Assembly: GCF_002197985.1 (NCBI RefSeq)
Contig: NZ_NBYK01000012.1
Coordinates: 45,461-109,460, forward strand
Direction: 5' to 3'
Origin: Halopseudomonas aestusnigri
GTDB lineage: Bacteria > Pseudomonadota > Gammaproteobacteria > Pseudomonadales > Pseudomonadaceae
Length of the DNA stretch: 64,000 nucleotides
The notes beneath the pieces are model-generated. The model saw nothing but the letters and a program-made list of their open reading frames with translations. It had not been told where the DNA came from and ran no database searches. Position 1 is the first letter of the stretch; every line of letters begins with the position of its first letter. The position numbers were made by a program, and so were the translations under genes. Shown piece after piece: positions 7,473 to 17,015 of this stretch.

Positions 7473-10214
7473 TCAGTGCGCTTCGTCCCAGTTGTTGCCC
7501 ACACCGACCTCGACCACCAGCGGCACGTCCAGGTCTGCGGCCTGGCCCATGCGCTCCTTGAGTCCCTGGCTGACGGCCTCAATCTGGTCTTCGCGCACTT
7601 CCAGCACCAGTTCGTCGTGGACCTGCATGATCACACGGGCGTCCAGCGCGCTGTCGTCAAGCCATTGGGCGACTTTGATCATGGCGCGCTTGATGATATC
7701 GGCAGCGGTGCCCTGCATCGGTGCGTTGATCGCGGTGCGCTCGGCAGCCTTGCGCATGGCTTGGTTCTTGGCATGAATTTCCGGCAGGTACAGGCGGCGA
7801 CCGAACAGGGTTTCGACGTAGCCCTGCTCGCTGGCCTGCTCGCGGGTGCGTTCCATATAGCTCAGCACGCCCGGGTAGCGGGTGAAGTAGCGGTCAATGT
7901 AAGCCTGCGCCTGCTTGCGATCGACACCGATCTGTTTGGCCAGACCAAAGGCACTCATGCCGTAGATCAGGCCGAAGTTGATGGCCTTGGCGCTGCGGCG
8001 CTGGTCGGTGGTGACCTCATCCAGGTCCACGCCGAATACCTCAGCAGCGGTTGCGCGGTGCACATCAAGATCATGGCGGAAGGCGTCCAGCAGACCGGCA
8101 TCTTGCGCCAGATGCGCCATGATCCGCAGCTCGATCTGCGAGTAGTCCGCCGCCAGCAGTTTGTAGCCCTTTGGCGCGATAAAGGCTTGGCGAATGCGGC
8201 GGCCTTCGGCGGTGCGGATCGGGATGTTCTGCAGGTTCGGATCAGAGGACGACAGGCGCCCGGTTGCCGCCACCGCCTGATGATAGGAGGTGTGTATGCG
8301 CCCGGTACGCGGGTTGATCTGCTCCGGCAGGCGGTCGGTGTAGGTGCTCTTGAGTTTGCTGACGCTGCGATACTGCATGATCACCTGCGGCAGCTCGAAG
8401 CCTTGCTCGGCCAGCTCTGCCAGCACCGCCTCGGCGGTCGATGGCTGGCCCTTGGCGGTTTTCGACAGCACCGGCAGGCCCTGCTTTTCATACAGAATGG
8501 CGCCCAGTTGCTTGGGTGAGCCGAGGTTGAACTCCTCGCCCGCCAGCTCGAATGCCTGACGCTCCAGCGCGACCATTTTCTCGCCCAACTCGATGCTCTG
8601 TTCGCCGAGCAGTTTGGCATCGACCAGGGCACCGTTGCGTTCGATGCCGGCCAGTACCGGCATCAGCGGCATTTCGATTTCCTGCAGGACCTTGGCCAGC
8701 GATGGCTGTGGCTGCAGTTTGGCCCACAGGGCCTGGTGCAGGCGCAGGGTCACGTCGGCGTCTTCGGCGGCGTAGGGGCCGGCCTGTTCCAAAGCGATCT
8801 GGTCGAAGGTCAGTTGCTTGCTGCCCTTGCCGGCGATGTCTTCGAACTTGATGGTGCTCTGGCCCAGATACTTGAGCGACAGGCTGTCCATGTCGTGTCG
8901 GGTAGCGGTGGCATCGAGCACATAGGATTCGAGCATGGTATCGAAGGCGACGCCCTGCACGCAGATATCGTAATGGGCCAGCACATTGATGTCGTACTTG
9001 GCGTGCTGCGCGACCTTGGCCTTGGTCGGATCTTCCAGATAGGGCTTGAGTGCCGCCAGTACGGCGTTGCGGTCGAGCTGATCGGGGACGCCCATATAGC
9101 TGTGGGCGACCGGGATATAGGCGGCTTCGTTGGCTTCGACCGCCAGCGATACACCGACCAGTTCGGCGCGCTGGGCGTCAATGCTGGTGGTTTCGGTGTC
9201 AAAGGCGAACAGCTCGGCGTTCTTGAGCTTGTCGAGCCAGCGATCGAAATCGGCCTGTTCGGTGATGATCTCGTAGCGTTTCTCGGTTTCCGCGTTGGCG
9301 CCGTCAGTGCCATCGGCACTCGGGTCAGCCTTGGCTTCGCGCAACAGATCGTCCAGCCAGGTCTTGAACTCCATCTCGCGGTACAACGCGATCAACGCAT
9401 CGCGGTCAACTTCGCCCGGCATCAGGGCATCGACCTTTACCTCCAGCTCAACGTCCAGTTTGATCGTTGCCAACTGATAGGAGAGGTAGGCCATCTCCTT
9501 GTGTTCCTGCAGCTTCTCGGGCAGCTTCTTGGCGCCGCGAATCGGCAGTTCGGGCACCTTGTCGAGACTGTTGTAGATGACGTCCAGGCCGCCGCCGACA
9601 CCGGTCAGCAGGCCGAGCGCGGTTTTTTCGCCGACGCCGGGCACACCGGGGATGTTGTCGACCTTGTCGCCCATCAGCGCCAGGTAGTCGATGATCAGCC
9701 CCGGCCCGATGCCGAACTTGTCGTGTACGCCCTGAATATCCATCACCGTATTGGTCATGGTGTTGACCAGCGTGATGTGCTCATCGACCAGTTGGGCCAT
9801 GTCCTTGTCGCCGGTGGAGATCACGACCTCCCGGCCGGCGTCGGCGCTCTGCCTGGCCAGGGTGCCGATCACGTCGTCCGCTTCGACGCCTTCAACGCAT
9901 AGCAGGGGCAGACCCAGCGCGCGCACCGCCGCGTGCAGTGGCTCGATCTGGGCGCGCAGTTCATCGGGCATCGGTGGGCGGTGCGACTTGTACTGCTCGA
10001 ACATATGGTCGCGGAAAGTCGGGCCCTTGGCGTCGAAAACCACGGCAAAGGGGCTTTTCGGGTACTGCTTGCGCAAACTCTTGAGCATGTTCAGAACGCC
10101 CTTTACCGCGCCGGTGGGCTGGCCCTTGCTGGTGGTCAGCGGCGGCAGGGCATGGAAGGCGCGGTACAGGTAGGAGGAGCCGTCCACAAGAACGAGGGGG
10201 GTAGTGTCTGTCAT
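7473..10214 (-). CDS. polA: DNA polymerase I
   Basis: A 913-residue repair and Okazaki-processing polymerase with all three classical activities. The N-terminal 5'-3' exonuclease domain (about 1-300) shows GEKTALGLL and metal-binding aspartates such as [11 protein letters not shown]. The 3'-5' exonuclease domain keeps FDTETTSID and [13 protein letters not shown], so proofreading should be intact. The polymerase domain carries [12 protein letters not shown] (motif A), [14 protein letters not shown] (motif B) and [11 protein letters not shown] (motif C). Length is normal for gamma-proteobacteria. The gene is divergent from DUF2782-thrB and convergent with engB, and the sRNA locus lies downstream, as in related bacteria. 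Confidence 0.97.
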   Translation of the reverse strand: MTDTTPLVLVDGSSYLYRAFHALPPLTTSKGQPTGAVKGVLNMLKSLRKQYPKSPFAVVFDAKGPTFRDHMFEQYKSHRPPMPDELRAQIEPLHAAVRALGLPLLCVEGVEADDVIGTLARQSADAGREVVISTGDKDMAQLVDEHITLVNTMTNTVMDIQGVHDKFGIGPGLIIDYLALMGDKVDNIPGVPGVGEKTALGLLTGVGGGLDVIYNSLDKVPELPIRGAKKLPEKLQEHKEMAYLSYQLATIKLDVELEVKVDALMPGEVDRDALIALYREMEFKTWLDDLLREAKADPSADGTDGANAETEKRYEIITEQADFDRWLDKLKNAELFAFDTETTSIDAQRAELVGVSLAVEANEAAYIPVAHSYMGVPDQLDRNAVLAALKPYLEDPTKAKVAQHAKYDINVLAHYDICVQGVAFDTMLESYVLDATATRHDMDSLSLKYLGQSTIKFEDIAGKGSKQLTFDQIALEQAGPYAAEDADVTLRLHQALWAKLQPQPSLAKVLQEIEMPLMPVLAGIERNGALVDAKLLGEQSIELGEKMVALERQAFELAGEEFNLGSPKQLGAILYEKQGLPVLSKTAKGQPSTAEAVLAELAEQGFELPQVIMQYRSVSKLKSTYTDRLPEQINPRTGRIHTSYHQAVAATGRLSSSDPNLQNIPIRTAEGRRIRQAFIAPKGYKLLAADYSQIELRIMAHLAQDAGLLDAFRHDLDVHRATAAEVFGVDLDEVTTDQRRSAKAINFGLIYGMSAFGLAKQIGVDRKQAQAYIDRYFTRYPGVLSYMERTREQASEQGYVETLFGRRLYLPEIHAKNQAMRKAAERTAINAPMQGTAADIIKRAMIKVAQWLDDSALDARVIMQVHDELVLEVREDQIEAVSQGLKERMGQAADLDVPLVVEVGVGNNWDEAH

Positions 10215-10286
10215 GCGTCAGGTCAACATTTCGAAGGCCAATGGGGCTAGAATGAGTGCATCATTCATGCAAAGGACAAGACTATC

Positions 10287-10571
10287 ATGATTCGCAAACT
10301 TGGCTTTGGATTGGCCGCGTTCCTGATGTTGGGCAGTGTTTCGGTCATGGCGCAGGACGCAGTTCCCACCGAACCCGAGGTCACCATCCGTCAGGAAGGT
10401 GATCGCACGGTCGAGGAATACCGGGTCAACGGCTTTCTCTATGCCATCAAGGTAACGCCGAAAACCGGCGCGCCCTATTACCTGGTGGCGGTGGATGAGG
10501 ACGGCAACTACGTGCGTTCCGACCAGCCCAATGGCCTGCGTATTCCGTCGTGGAAAATCTTCGAGTGGTGA
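10287..10571 (+). CDS. DUF2782 periplasmic protein
   Basis: A 94-residue protein with a signal peptide (hydrophobic residues 6-22, cleavage after VMA-Q). The mature part matches the short DUF2782 family found next to polA and thrB in Pseudomonas: an RTVEEYRVNGFLYAIKV core and a C-terminal LRIPSWKIFEW. The function is unknown; the product is probably periplasmic. An AAGGA ribosome-binding site lies at a good distance before the ATG. The homoserine kinase gene begins 8 bp after its stop, so the two are probably co-transcribed. Confidence 0.85.
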   Translation: MIRKLGFGLAAFLMLGSVSVMAQDAVPTEPEVTIRQEGDRTVEEYRVNGFLYAIKVTPKTGAPYYLVAVDEDGNYVRSDQPNGLRIPSWKIFEW

Positions 10572-10579
10572 GCTGAGGC

Positions 10580-11533
10580 ATGTCGGTTTTTACGCCGGTC
10601 AGTCGCGAGCAACTGGATGCCTTTCTTGACGGGTTTGAGGTCGGTCGGCTGATCGACGTTCAGGGCATCGAGGGCGGCAGCGAGAACAGCAACTTTTTCG
10701 TCAGCTGCACCGGCGGCGAGTTTGTGCTTACCCTGGTCGAGCGTGGCGATCCGCAAGGCCTGCCGTTTATCGTCGAATTGCTCGACTGCTTGCACCGGGC
10801 CGAGCTGTCGGTGCCCTACGCGGTCACTGATCGGCAGGGCGTGGCATTGCATCAGTTGAACGGTAAACCCGCCATGCTGCAGCCACGGCTGGCCGGTCGG
10901 CATGTCGAGCGGCCGGATGCGGCGCATTGCGAGGCGGTCGGACGCTGGCTGGCACAGATGCATGCAGCCACGGCCGCCAGCTCGCTGGAACGAACCAGTG
11001 AGCGCGGGCTGGCATGGATGCAGGATCAACTTCCACGGCTGTCTGCCCGGCAGTCTGCCGACCTGGAGAGCCTGTTGCAGGCGCTGCTGGATCGGATCGT
11101 TGCCTGGCGGCAGCAGTCGCCCGATCTGCCCCGTGCGGTGCTGCATGCCGACTTGTTCCGTGACAACGTCATGTTTGACGGCCATCACCTGAGCGGAGTG
11201 ATCGATTTCTACAACGCCGCCAGCGGCTGGGCACTCTATGACGTGGCCATCGCGGTGAATGACTGGTGTCTGGACGGTGCCGGTGCGCTGGAACCACGCC
11301 TCACCCGCAATCTGCTGGCGGGCTATGCCTCCCAGCGACGCTTTACCCCGGCCGAACAGGAGTGCTGGCCGGACATGTTGCGGCTGGCTGCGCTGCGCTT
11401 CTGGCTGTCGCGACATATCGCTGCGGACCAGCATGCCGGGCAGCCCGGCGTGCTGGTCAAGGATCCGGAGCACTTTCTGCAGCTGCTGCTGCGGCATCAG
11501 CAGGTGGATATCGGCTTGCCGCTTGCGCTCTAG
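10580..11533 (+). CDS. thrB: Homoserine kinase (APH-fold, Pseudomonas type)
   Basis: Phosphorylates L-homoserine with ATP in threonine synthesis. At 317 residues it belongs to the aminoglycoside-phosphotransferase-fold ThrB of pseudomonads, not the GHMP-kinase ThrB of E. coli. The N-lobe has EGGSENSNFFV (nucleotide loop), the catalytic loop reads VLHADLFRDNVMF (about 189-201), and the metal-binding motif is GVIDFYNAASG (about 206-216). It is cytosolic. It follows the DUF2782 gene closely, as in P. aeruginosa, where thrB also sits beside polA. Confidence 0.9.
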   Translation: MSVFTPVSREQLDAFLDGFEVGRLIDVQGIEGGSENSNFFVSCTGGEFVLTLVERGDPQGLPFIVELLDCLHRAELSVPYAVTDRQGVALHQLNGKPAMLQPRLAGRHVERPDAAHCEAVGRWLAQMHAATAASSLERTSERGLAWMQDQLPRLSARQSADLESLLQALLDRIVAWRQQSPDLPRAVLHADLFRDNVMFDGHHLSGVIDFYNAASGWALYDVAIAVNDWCLDGAGALEPRLTRNLLAGYASQRRFTPAEQECWPDMLRLAALRFWLSRHIAADQHAGQPGVLVKDPEHFLQLLLRHQQVDIGLPLAL

Positions 11534-11622
11534 CCGCCGCTCGGGTGAACCGCGCAGCAGTCGCGGGGTCATAGCGCAGTAGTGTCTACTGCCTCTTAAC
11601 CCTGTTGCGGAGTGTCTGCTGC

Positions 11623-12153
11623 ATGCTGACCGCCCACCTGCCGTCCGGCTACGTGCTCTCCAGCTATCTGCTGGATCGGTTACGGCGAGTGCCTGCAAAG
11701 GCATCCTGGCTGCTTGCGGCCGGCGTGCTGGGTGGTATCGCGCCCGACCTCGATATGTTCTATTTCCACTTCGTGGATATGGGCATGAAGCACCACCATC
11801 GCTATCCCAGCCACTGGCCGTTGCTGTGGTTCTGTCTTTTGGCTGTTGCGCTGCTTTGGACGCGGTGGCGACGACGTGCGGCGGGTGGCTGGTTGCTACT
11901 GGCCTTCAGCCTGGGCGGAATGCTGCATGTGCTGCTTGATACCCTGGCGGGCGACATCTGGTGGCTGGCACCCTTTGTTGACCAGCGTTACTCGCTGGTC
12001 ACCGTCACCGCCCGCTACAAACCCTGGTGGCTGAACTTTGTCATCCACTGGGTATTTCTGGTCGAGCTGGCAATCTGGGGATGGGCGTTGTGGCGCTGGC
12101 GTAGCAGGCGGCGCTGGATGCCGTCGGCAAGCGGGCCCATTGCTGGGCCCTGA
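11623..12153 (+). CDS. YdjM/DUF457-type inner-membrane protein, putative metal-dependent hydrolase
   Basis: A 176-residue protein with about four membrane segments. Charged and histidine residues cluster in a loop (IAPDLDMFYFH... then MKHHHRYPSHW, about residues 35-65) and a later MLHVLLDTL motif. This pattern of Asp/His in APDLD, HHHR and HxxLD is typical of the membrane 'metal-dependent hydrolase' family related to YdjM, whose activity is unproven. I start at ATG 11623, which has GGAG ten bases upstream; the TTG at 11605 would add six residues and overlap that site. It lies about 90 bp after thrB on the same strand. Confidence 0.75.
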   Translation: MLTAHLPSGYVLSSYLLDRLRRVPAKASWLLAAGVLGGIAPDLDMFYFHFVDMGMKHHHRYPSHWPLLWFCLLAVALLWTRWRRRAAGGWLLLAFSLGGMLHVLLDTLAGDIWWLAPFVDQRYSLVTVTARYKPWWLNFVIHWVFLVELAIWGWALWRWRSRRRWMPSASGPIAGP

Positions 12154-12165
12154 GACGTTGCTGAA

Positions 12166-12519
12166 TCAGAACATCCAGCCTGTCGGGTTCGGGTGCGCCT
12201 GTTGGCTGTCCAGCGCTTTCATGCCTTTGATGCAGCGCACAATCAGCCATACCATCCAGAACAGCAGGACCAGCCAGCCGATCACAACGACAGACAGGAT
12301 GGCGCCGATGAACAGGTACAGCGCACCGATCCAGAAAGTACGGATCTGGAACTGGTAATGGCTCTTGAGCCAGTCCGGTGCGCCGTCCTTGTTGACGTAG
12401 GCCAGGACCACGCCAATGATGCCGGTAATACCGATTACCAGGCCGACGAGATACAGAATGTAAACCAGTTTGGCGGAGCCGGTGTCGCTGTTGGTATTGG
12501 GTACAGTAGTGTCTGTCAT
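12166..12519 (-). CDS. DUF4870-like small membrane protein
   Basis: A 117-residue protein with a hydrophilic, threonine-rich N-terminus (about 1-17) and three membrane segments (about 19-42, 62-80 and 80-95). The order hydrophobic helix, short DWLKSHYQFQIRTFW loop, paired helices is that of the DUF4870/YtxA-like membrane family of unknown function. The ATG at 12519 follows GGAAG. It converges with the YdjM-like gene and is followed upstream by a lipoprotein gene on the same strand. Confidence 0.7.
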   Translation of the reverse strand: MTDTTVPNTNSDTGSAKLVYILYLVGLVIGITGIIGVVLAYVNKDGAPDWLKSHYQFQIRTFWIGALYLFIGAILSVVVIGWLVLLFWMVWLIVRCIKGMKALDSQQAHPNPTGWMF

Positions 12520-12591
12520 GCGTGCTTCCTTGTTGCCTGCTGTTGTTGATGTTTACTGCGTGTTTGCCGATCGCGGTTTCTGGTACTGCGA

Positions 12592-12927
12592 TCAGCGGGT
12601 TACGGTCCAGCCAGCGTCTGTTTCTGCCAGGGTGATGCTGGAGCGCTGAACATTGCGACCAACGAGGGGCGCGGTAAGGTCAACCTCTACATCGCAGCGG
12701 TAAACGTCGTCGCGCAACTCATCGCAGCCATGCAGCGTTACGTCGTGGATTTCGGTGCGCATGGCGTTTGCCATGTCCGCGCCAACCATGCTGGTGACAG
12801 CGCTGTTGGTCTGCTCCAGTTCCTTTTCCATCATGGCCTGGATATCGCCCTCCGAGGGCCCGCCGGAGCATGCGGTCAGGGTGATGACGCTGACCGCCAG
12901 AAAAAGACGTTTGGTAGTGGTGAGCAT
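12592..12927 (-). CDS. Small hypothetical lipoprotein
   Basis: The likely product is 111 residues beginning at ATG 12927. A lipoprotein signal (LAVSVITLTAC, lipidated Cys about residue 19) is followed by a short Gly/Ser linker and a helical region. A pair of cysteines in HGCDELRDDVYRCDVEVDL probably forms a disulfide, and the C-terminus is beta-rich. A longer reading frame reaches 13074, but its first 49 residues do not look like signal or coding sequence. I do not recognise a family. The fold is reminiscent of small periplasmic DUF lipoproteins; function unknown. Confidence 0.65.
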   Translation of the reverse strand: MLTTTKRLFLAVSVITLTACSGGPSEGDIQAMMEKELEQTNSAVTSMVGADMANAMRTEIHDVTLHGCDELRDDVYRCDVEVDLTAPLVGRNVQRSSITLAETDAGWTVTR

Positions 12928-13321
12928 GCAGATTTTTCTTAACGTGACGGGCGGGAACCAGTGTGACCGGTTGTTCAGGACGGTTGCCCCGATCAGGTAT
13001 GTGCGTGAGCAGGGGGGGAGCAGGTCAGCGGCGATGGCGATACCGGCAACTTTCAGGGGCGGCTGAAATCGCATCTGATGTCCTTATCATCTTGCTCCGG
13101 GTAGAGCGTTAATTTCATAGCGTTTGGCACGTGACATCGATGCGAGTCGCAGGCGCTGGCAGCCTCTGTGCCGAATTTGTCAGCAAGTCTGTCGGCAAGG
13201 TTAAGGCATTTTGATATTGCAGGTCTACAAATTGGCGTCAGCAAATTGCCTTTTGCTTGCGCATGGGCCGAACGCCGCGTCAGGGCATGGCGTTCGGTTT
13301 GTTTCGAAGCGGCGCCAGAGC
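12928..13321. other. Intergenic region between lipoprotein gene and znuA
   Basis: About 390 bp of lower GC with no convincing gene. It should contain the lipoprotein promoter and the 3' end of the znuA transcript. An inverted repeat CCGAACGCC (13268-13276) / GGCGTTCGG (13289-13297) lies 25-54 bp past the znuA stop. Its T run (TTTGTTT) is on the plus strand, so it is at best an imperfect terminator for znuA. Confidence 0.5.
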
Positions 13322-14227
13322 TCAGAGTTTCGTCAGGCAGCCGGCCAGGTTGTCGGTGAGGTTGGTCAGTAATGTGACATAGCCGTCCGCACCAACTGCA
13401 ATGTCGGCGCCCAGAGGATCAAGCTGGGCGGTTTCGACCGGCAGGCCTTCGGTCAGGCTGGCGATCAGCCGCGGGGTGAATTGGGGTTCGCTGAACACGC
13501 AGGCGCGGCCCGCGCTGCGCAGGTCTTCACGTAGGTCGTTGACGTGCCGTGCGCCCGGCTGGATCTCGTGGGCCAGGCTGAATACGCCGCGGTGTTCGAT
13601 GCCGAGGTATTCCTCCAGATAGCCGTAACCGTCGTGGAAGACGAAGTAGGGCTTGTTCTTGAGCGGGGCGAAGCGCGTGCGCAGCTGCGCCTGCAGAGTA
13701 CTGAGCTGTTGCTCGAAGCGATGCAGGTTGGCGTCCAGACGAGCTTCCTGTTCCGGGTAGAGCGGTGCCAGGTCGGTCTTCATCCAGCGTGCCAGCGTCA
13801 GGGCGTTATCGGGTGACAGCCAGATGTGCGGATCAAGGCTGCCGGCGTCGTGATCGTGATCGTGGTGCTCGTCGGCGTGTTCGGCGTGCTCCTCGTCGAA
13901 TTCGCGCAGGGTGAGGCTGGCAACCGCCATCAGTTCGCGGGCCCGGGCATTGTCGTGCAGCAGGCTGTCGAGGAAGCGCTCAAGGTCGGGGCCTATCCAG
14001 TAAATACGCTCCGCCTCGGCAAGGGCACGGCGATCGGAAGGTCTGAGTGCGAAGGCGTGTGGCGATACGCCCGGTGGCAGCAGTACTGCGGGCTCGTCGA
14101 TACCGTCGAGCAGAGCGGCGGTGATCTGCTGGATTGGCTTGATGCTGGTCATAATGCGGCTGTCTGCCATTGACGGAAAAGACAGCAGCAGGCCGGCTGC
14201 CAGGGCCAGCAGGGAGCGGATCGACAT
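13322..14227 (-). CDS. znuA: Zinc ABC transporter periplasmic binding protein
   Basis: The periplasmic receptor of the ZnuABC zinc importer. The product from ATG 14227 is 301 residues with a signal peptide ending PSMA-D. A histidine- and acid-rich loop (EEHAEHADEHHDHDHD) about residues 121-136 is typical of ZnuA, and conserved histidine positions appear as GVSPHAFALRP, DPHIWLSPD and VFHDGYGYLEE. A longer in-frame ORF to 14491 overlaps the divergent zur gene and is not used. The gene is divergent from zur-znuC-znuB with a Zur palindrome in the 105-bp gap, so zinc-responsive repression is expected. Confidence 0.93.
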   Translation of the reverse strand: MSIRSLLALAAGLLLSFPSMADSRIMTSIKPIQQITAALLDGIDEPAVLLPPGVSPHAFALRPSDRRALAEAERIYWIGPDLERFLDSLLHDNARARELMAVASLTLREFDEEHAEHADEHHDHDHDAGSLDPHIWLSPDNALTLARWMKTDLAPLYPEQEARLDANLHRFEQQLSTLQAQLRTRFAPLKNKPYFVFHDGYGYLEEYLGIEHRGVFSLAHEIQPGARHVNDLREDLRSAGRACVFSEPQFTPRLIASLTEGLPVETAQLDPLGADIAVGADGYVTLLTNLTDNLAGCLTKL

Positions 14228-14251
14228 GGGGAATACCTCGGGAAGCAGAGT

Positions 14252-14266
14252 TGTTATATGATAACA
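14252..14266. promoter_or_regulatory. Zur box between znuA and zur
   Basis: Perfect inverted repeat TGTTATATGATAACA (TGTTAT-N3-ATAACA), matching the Zur-type AT-rich palindrome. It lies 25 bp upstream of znuA and 67 bp upstream of zur, placed to control both divergent units. Confidence 0.85.
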
Positions 14267-14332
14267 GGTCATTGACCTCTGAAAAGTCCCGCTTGTCATT
14301 CGACTGCGGTACGCAGCCAGCGAGGCGTCAGC

Positions 14333-14827
14333 ATGAGCGACTCCACTACCCTTCCCGATCCGCAGCAGCCGCACAACCACGCGCATTGTGTCAGTCATGC
14401 TCTGAGTGCAGCCGAACAGGTGTGCGCCCGTGACGGCGTGCGTTTCACCGCCTTGCGCAAGCGTGTGCTTGAGCTGGTTTGGCAAAGCCATAAGCCCCTG
14501 GGTGCTTACGATATTCTGGAAACCCTGTCACGCGACGATGGTCGCCGTGCGGCGCCGCCGACGGTTTACCGGGCGCTGGACTTTCTGCAGGAGCAGGGGC
14601 TGGTGCATCGCATTGCCTCGCTCAATGCCTTCATCGGCTGCCCGAGTCCGGAGCACCGCCATCAGGGCCATTTTCTGATCTGCCTTAACTGCCATATTGC
14701 CATTGAACTGGAGGAAGCCGGGATCAGTGATGCCATCGCGGCAGCTGCCACAACCCACGGCTTTTCTGTCAGCAGCGAAACGGTCGAAATCAGCGGGCTG
14801 TGTGCCCAGTGTCAGGCGGCAGCATGA
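14333..14827 (+). CDS. zur: Zinc uptake regulator Zur (Fur family)
   Basis: A 164-residue zinc-sensing repressor. The winged-helix region reads [14 protein letters not shown]...[17 protein letters not shown] (about residues 37-90), as in Fur proteins. Structural-zinc cysteine pairs are visible as CLNCH (about 122-126) and CAQCQ at the C-terminus. The N-terminal 20 residues are histidine-bearing and variable. Its stop overlaps the znuC start (ATGA), so zur, znuC and znuB form one operon, probably autoregulated through the palindrome at 14252. In P. aeruginosa the equivalent gene is np20/zur. Confidence 0.93.
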   Translation: MSDSTTLPDPQQPHNHAHCVSHALSAAEQVCARDGVRFTALRKRVLELVWQSHKPLGAYDILETLSRDDGRRAAPPTVYRALDFLQEQGLVHRIASLNAFIGCPSPEHRHQGHFLICLNCHIAIELEEAGISDAIAAAATTHGFSVSSETVEISGLCAQCQAAA

Positions 14828-15594
14828 GCGACGAGCTGCTGTCTCTCGGCAACGTCAGTCTGCGCCTGAATGCAACCGACGTGCTGGAGGGCGTGAACCT
14901 GAGTGTCAGGCGCGGCGAGATTGTCACGCTGATCGGTCCCAATGGTGCCGGCAAGACCAGCCTGGTACGGATTGTACTCGGCCTGCTCAAGGCGAGTGGC
15001 GGCAAGGTCTGGCGCCAGCCGCGCCTGCGCATCGGCTATATGCCGCAGAAGCTGCAGATCGATCCGTCGCTGCCACTGACGGTACTGCGTTTTCTGCTGC
15101 TGGTGCCCGGTACCAGGCGCCCGGCAGTCGAGGCGGCGCTGGCCGAAGTCGGCGCCGAGCACCTGATCGCACGGCCGTTGCAGCAGGTATCCGGTGGCGA
15201 GCTGCAGCGCATCCTGCTGGCGCGGGCATTGCTGCGCCAGCCTGACCTGCTGGTGCTGGATGAGCCGGTACAGGGTGTGGACGTTAACGGTCAGATCGAA
15301 CTGTATCAACTCATTACCCGGCTGCGTGACCGTTACGGTTGCGGCGTGCTGATGGTCTCCCATGATCTGCATCTGGTCATGGCCACCACCAACACGGTGG
15401 TATGCCTCAATCGTCACGTCTGCTGCTCGGGCCATCCCGAGCAGGTCAGCCTGGATCCGGCGTTTGTTGCCATGTTTGGCGAGCAGGCCAGTGCGCTGGC
15501 GGTCTACAACCACCATCACGACCACGCCCATGACCTGCACGGCGAAGTCGTACCCCACGAACACAGCCACGGACCTGACTGCAAGCATGCCTGA
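14824..15594 (+). CDS. znuC: Zinc ABC transporter ATP-binding protein
   Basis: The ATPase of the zinc importer, 256 residues from ATG 14824. Walker [10 protein letters not shown] (about 39-47), signature VSGGELQRI, and Walker [13 protein letters not shown] are intact, and the H-loop MVSHDLH follows. The C-terminus carries a histidine-rich tail ([12 protein letters not shown]...HEHSH) common in ZnuC of gamma-proteobacteria and probably binding zinc. The upstream in-frame ATG at 14800 lies within zur and is not used. It overlaps zur by 4 bp and znuB by 8 bp, indicating coupled translation. Confidence 0.94.
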   Translation: MSDELLSLGNVSLRLNATDVLEGVNLSVRRGEIVTLIGPNGAGKTSLVRIVLGLLKASGGKVWRQPRLRIGYMPQKLQIDPSLPLTVLRFLLLVPGTRRPAVEAALAEVGAEHLIARPLQQVSGGELQRILLARALLRQPDLLVLDEPVQGVDVNGQIELYQLITRLRDRYGCGVLMVSHDLHLVMATTNTVVCLNRHVCCSGHPEQVSLDPAFVAMFGEQASALAVYNHHHDHAHDLHGEVVPHEHSHGPDCKHA

Positions 15595-16372
15595 TTTTCT
15601 TGTTTACGCGCTGTTGGCCGGTTTGGCGCTGGCGCTGGTAGCCGGTCCGTTGGGTTCCTTTGTGGTCTGGCGGCGGATGGCCTATTTCGGCGATACGCTT
15701 TCGCACTCGGCGCTGCTGGGTGTGGCGCTCGGCATGTTGCTGGACATTAACCTGACGCTGGCGGTGACGGTGGGCTGCGTTCTGATCGCGGTACTGCTGG
15801 TGGCGTTGCAGCACAAGGAGTGGCTCGCCAGCGACACCCTGCTGGGGATTCTCGCGCACAGTACCCTGTCACTCGGACTGGTGGTGCTGGCGCTGACCGA
15901 AAACGTGCGGGTCGACCTCATGGCCTACCTGTTCGGAGACCTTCTGGCGATCACGGCGACGGACCTGGCCTGGATGCTCGGCGGGCTGCTGATCGTGCTG
16001 GTGCTGATGAGCATGCTCTGGCGCAGCCTGCTGTCGATTACCGTTCACGAGGAGCTGGCACGGGTAGAAGGCTTGCCGGTAACGGCGATTCGGCTCGCCT
16101 TGATGTTGCTGATCGCCATCGTCATTGCGGTGGCGATGAAGGTGGTGGGCGTACTGCTGATCACCTCGTTGCTGATTATTCCGCCAGCGGCGGCCCAGCG
16201 TCATGCCCGAACACCGGAGCAGATGGCGCTGGGTGCCAGTGTGCTGGGCATGCTGGCGGTACTCGGTGGGCTGGCGTTGTCCTGGCAGCTGGATACCCCG
16301 GCAGGCCCTTCCATTGTGGTCTGCGCGGCTGGCATGTTCATGCTGGCGCTGGCGATTCCTCGCCGCGCCTGA
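15587..16372 (+). CDS. znuB: Zinc ABC transporter permease
   Basis: The inner-membrane channel of ZnuABC, 261 residues with about eight hydrophobic segments. Typical family stretches are [22 protein letters not shown] near the N-terminus and [15 protein letters not shown] near residue 190-205. The start at ATG 15587 overlaps the end of znuC; the much longer ORF in this frame is an artefact of the GC-rich znuC region. It ends 7 bp before the convergent sco gene, with no separate terminator visible. Confidence 0.93.
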   Translation: MPDFLVYALLAGLALALVAGPLGSFVVWRRMAYFGDTLSHSALLGVALGMLLDINLTLAVTVGCVLIAVLLVALQHKEWLASDTLLGILAHSTLSLGLVVLALTENVRVDLMAYLFGDLLAITATDLAWMLGGLLIVLVLMSMLWRSLLSITVHEELARVEGLPVTAIRLALMLLIAIVIAVAMKVVGVLLITSLLIIPPAAAQRHARTPEQMALGASVLGMLAVLGGLALSWQLDTPAGPSIVVCAAGMFMLALAIPRRA

Positions 16373-16379
16373 GCGGATT

Positions 16380-17015
16380 CTATTCGGCGCCGATGATCCG
16401 AGGTAGCCACTGGGCCAGCTTTTCAGTGTTCAGTGGCGGGCGGATAAAGCCGACATAGCGGCCGTTCGGGTCGACGATGACGACCTGGCCGCTGTGATCG
16501 ACCAGGTAATTTTCGCTGCTGGTGTCTGGTTCGATATAGGCAATCGACAGGGCCTTGGCCAGTGTTGCCAGTTGCTCGGACTCGCCGGTTGCACCAGCGA
16601 AGCCGGCACTGAAGAAGTTCAGATAGGTCGTGATCTGTTCTGGTGTGTCGCGGTTGGGATCAACGCTGACAAAGGTGACCTGCAATTGGCTGCGAGTGGC
16701 CTCGGGCAGTTTCTGCATCAATTGGCGCAATTCGGCCAGCGTGGTCGGGCAGATGTCCGGACAGAAGGTATAGCCAAAGAACAGCAAATCCCACTGGCCG
16801 GTCAGGTTATCCCGTCCCCAGGGCTGGTCTGTTGCGGATCGCAGGCTGACATCGGGTATGGGGCGGGGGCTGTCGAACAGGTAGATGCCCGCCTCCTGCA
16901 GCGCTGTGCGATCCAGCGGCGCCGGTTGCATCACCTTGTTGACGACTGCTCCCACTACCAGCGCAATGCTGGCCACACATACCAGTACGGTTTTCTGTAC
17001 CCCGGTCAAAGCCAT
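16380..17015 (-). CDS. senC: SCO1/SenC copper chaperone
   Basis: A 211-residue membrane-anchored thioredoxin-fold protein that helps build the CuA centre of cytochrome c oxidase. One N-terminal membrane segment (about 8-27) is followed by the copper motif [10 protein letters not shown] (CXXXC, about 76-80 from start 17015) and the distal histidine in [10 protein letters not shown] start at ATG 17015, since the ORF upstream runs inside ctaB. The gene overlaps the ctaB stop by about 10 bp. It is the last gene of the minus-strand oxidase assembly cluster. Confidence 0.9.
   Translation of the reverse strand: MALTGVQKTVLVCVASIALVVGAVVNKVMQPAPLDRTALQEAGIYLFDSPRPIPDVSLRSATDQPWGRDNLTGQWDLLFFGYTFCPDICPTTLAELRQLMQKLPEATRSQLQVTFVSVDPNRDTPEQITTYLNFFSAGFAGATGESEQLATLAKALSIAYIEPDTSSENYLVDHSGQVVIVDPNGRYVGFIRPPLNTEKLAQWLPRIIGAE

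Noticed and set aside
13268-13300. znuA terminator
   Set aside because: The inverted repeat is strong, but its T run is on the plus strand while znuA is on the minus strand, so it was recorded only within the intergenic description.
13322-14491. Extended N-terminus for znuA reaching into zur
   Set aside because: The first 88 residues overlap zur and the Zur box and lack signal-peptide character; the start at 14227 gives a normal periplasmic protein.
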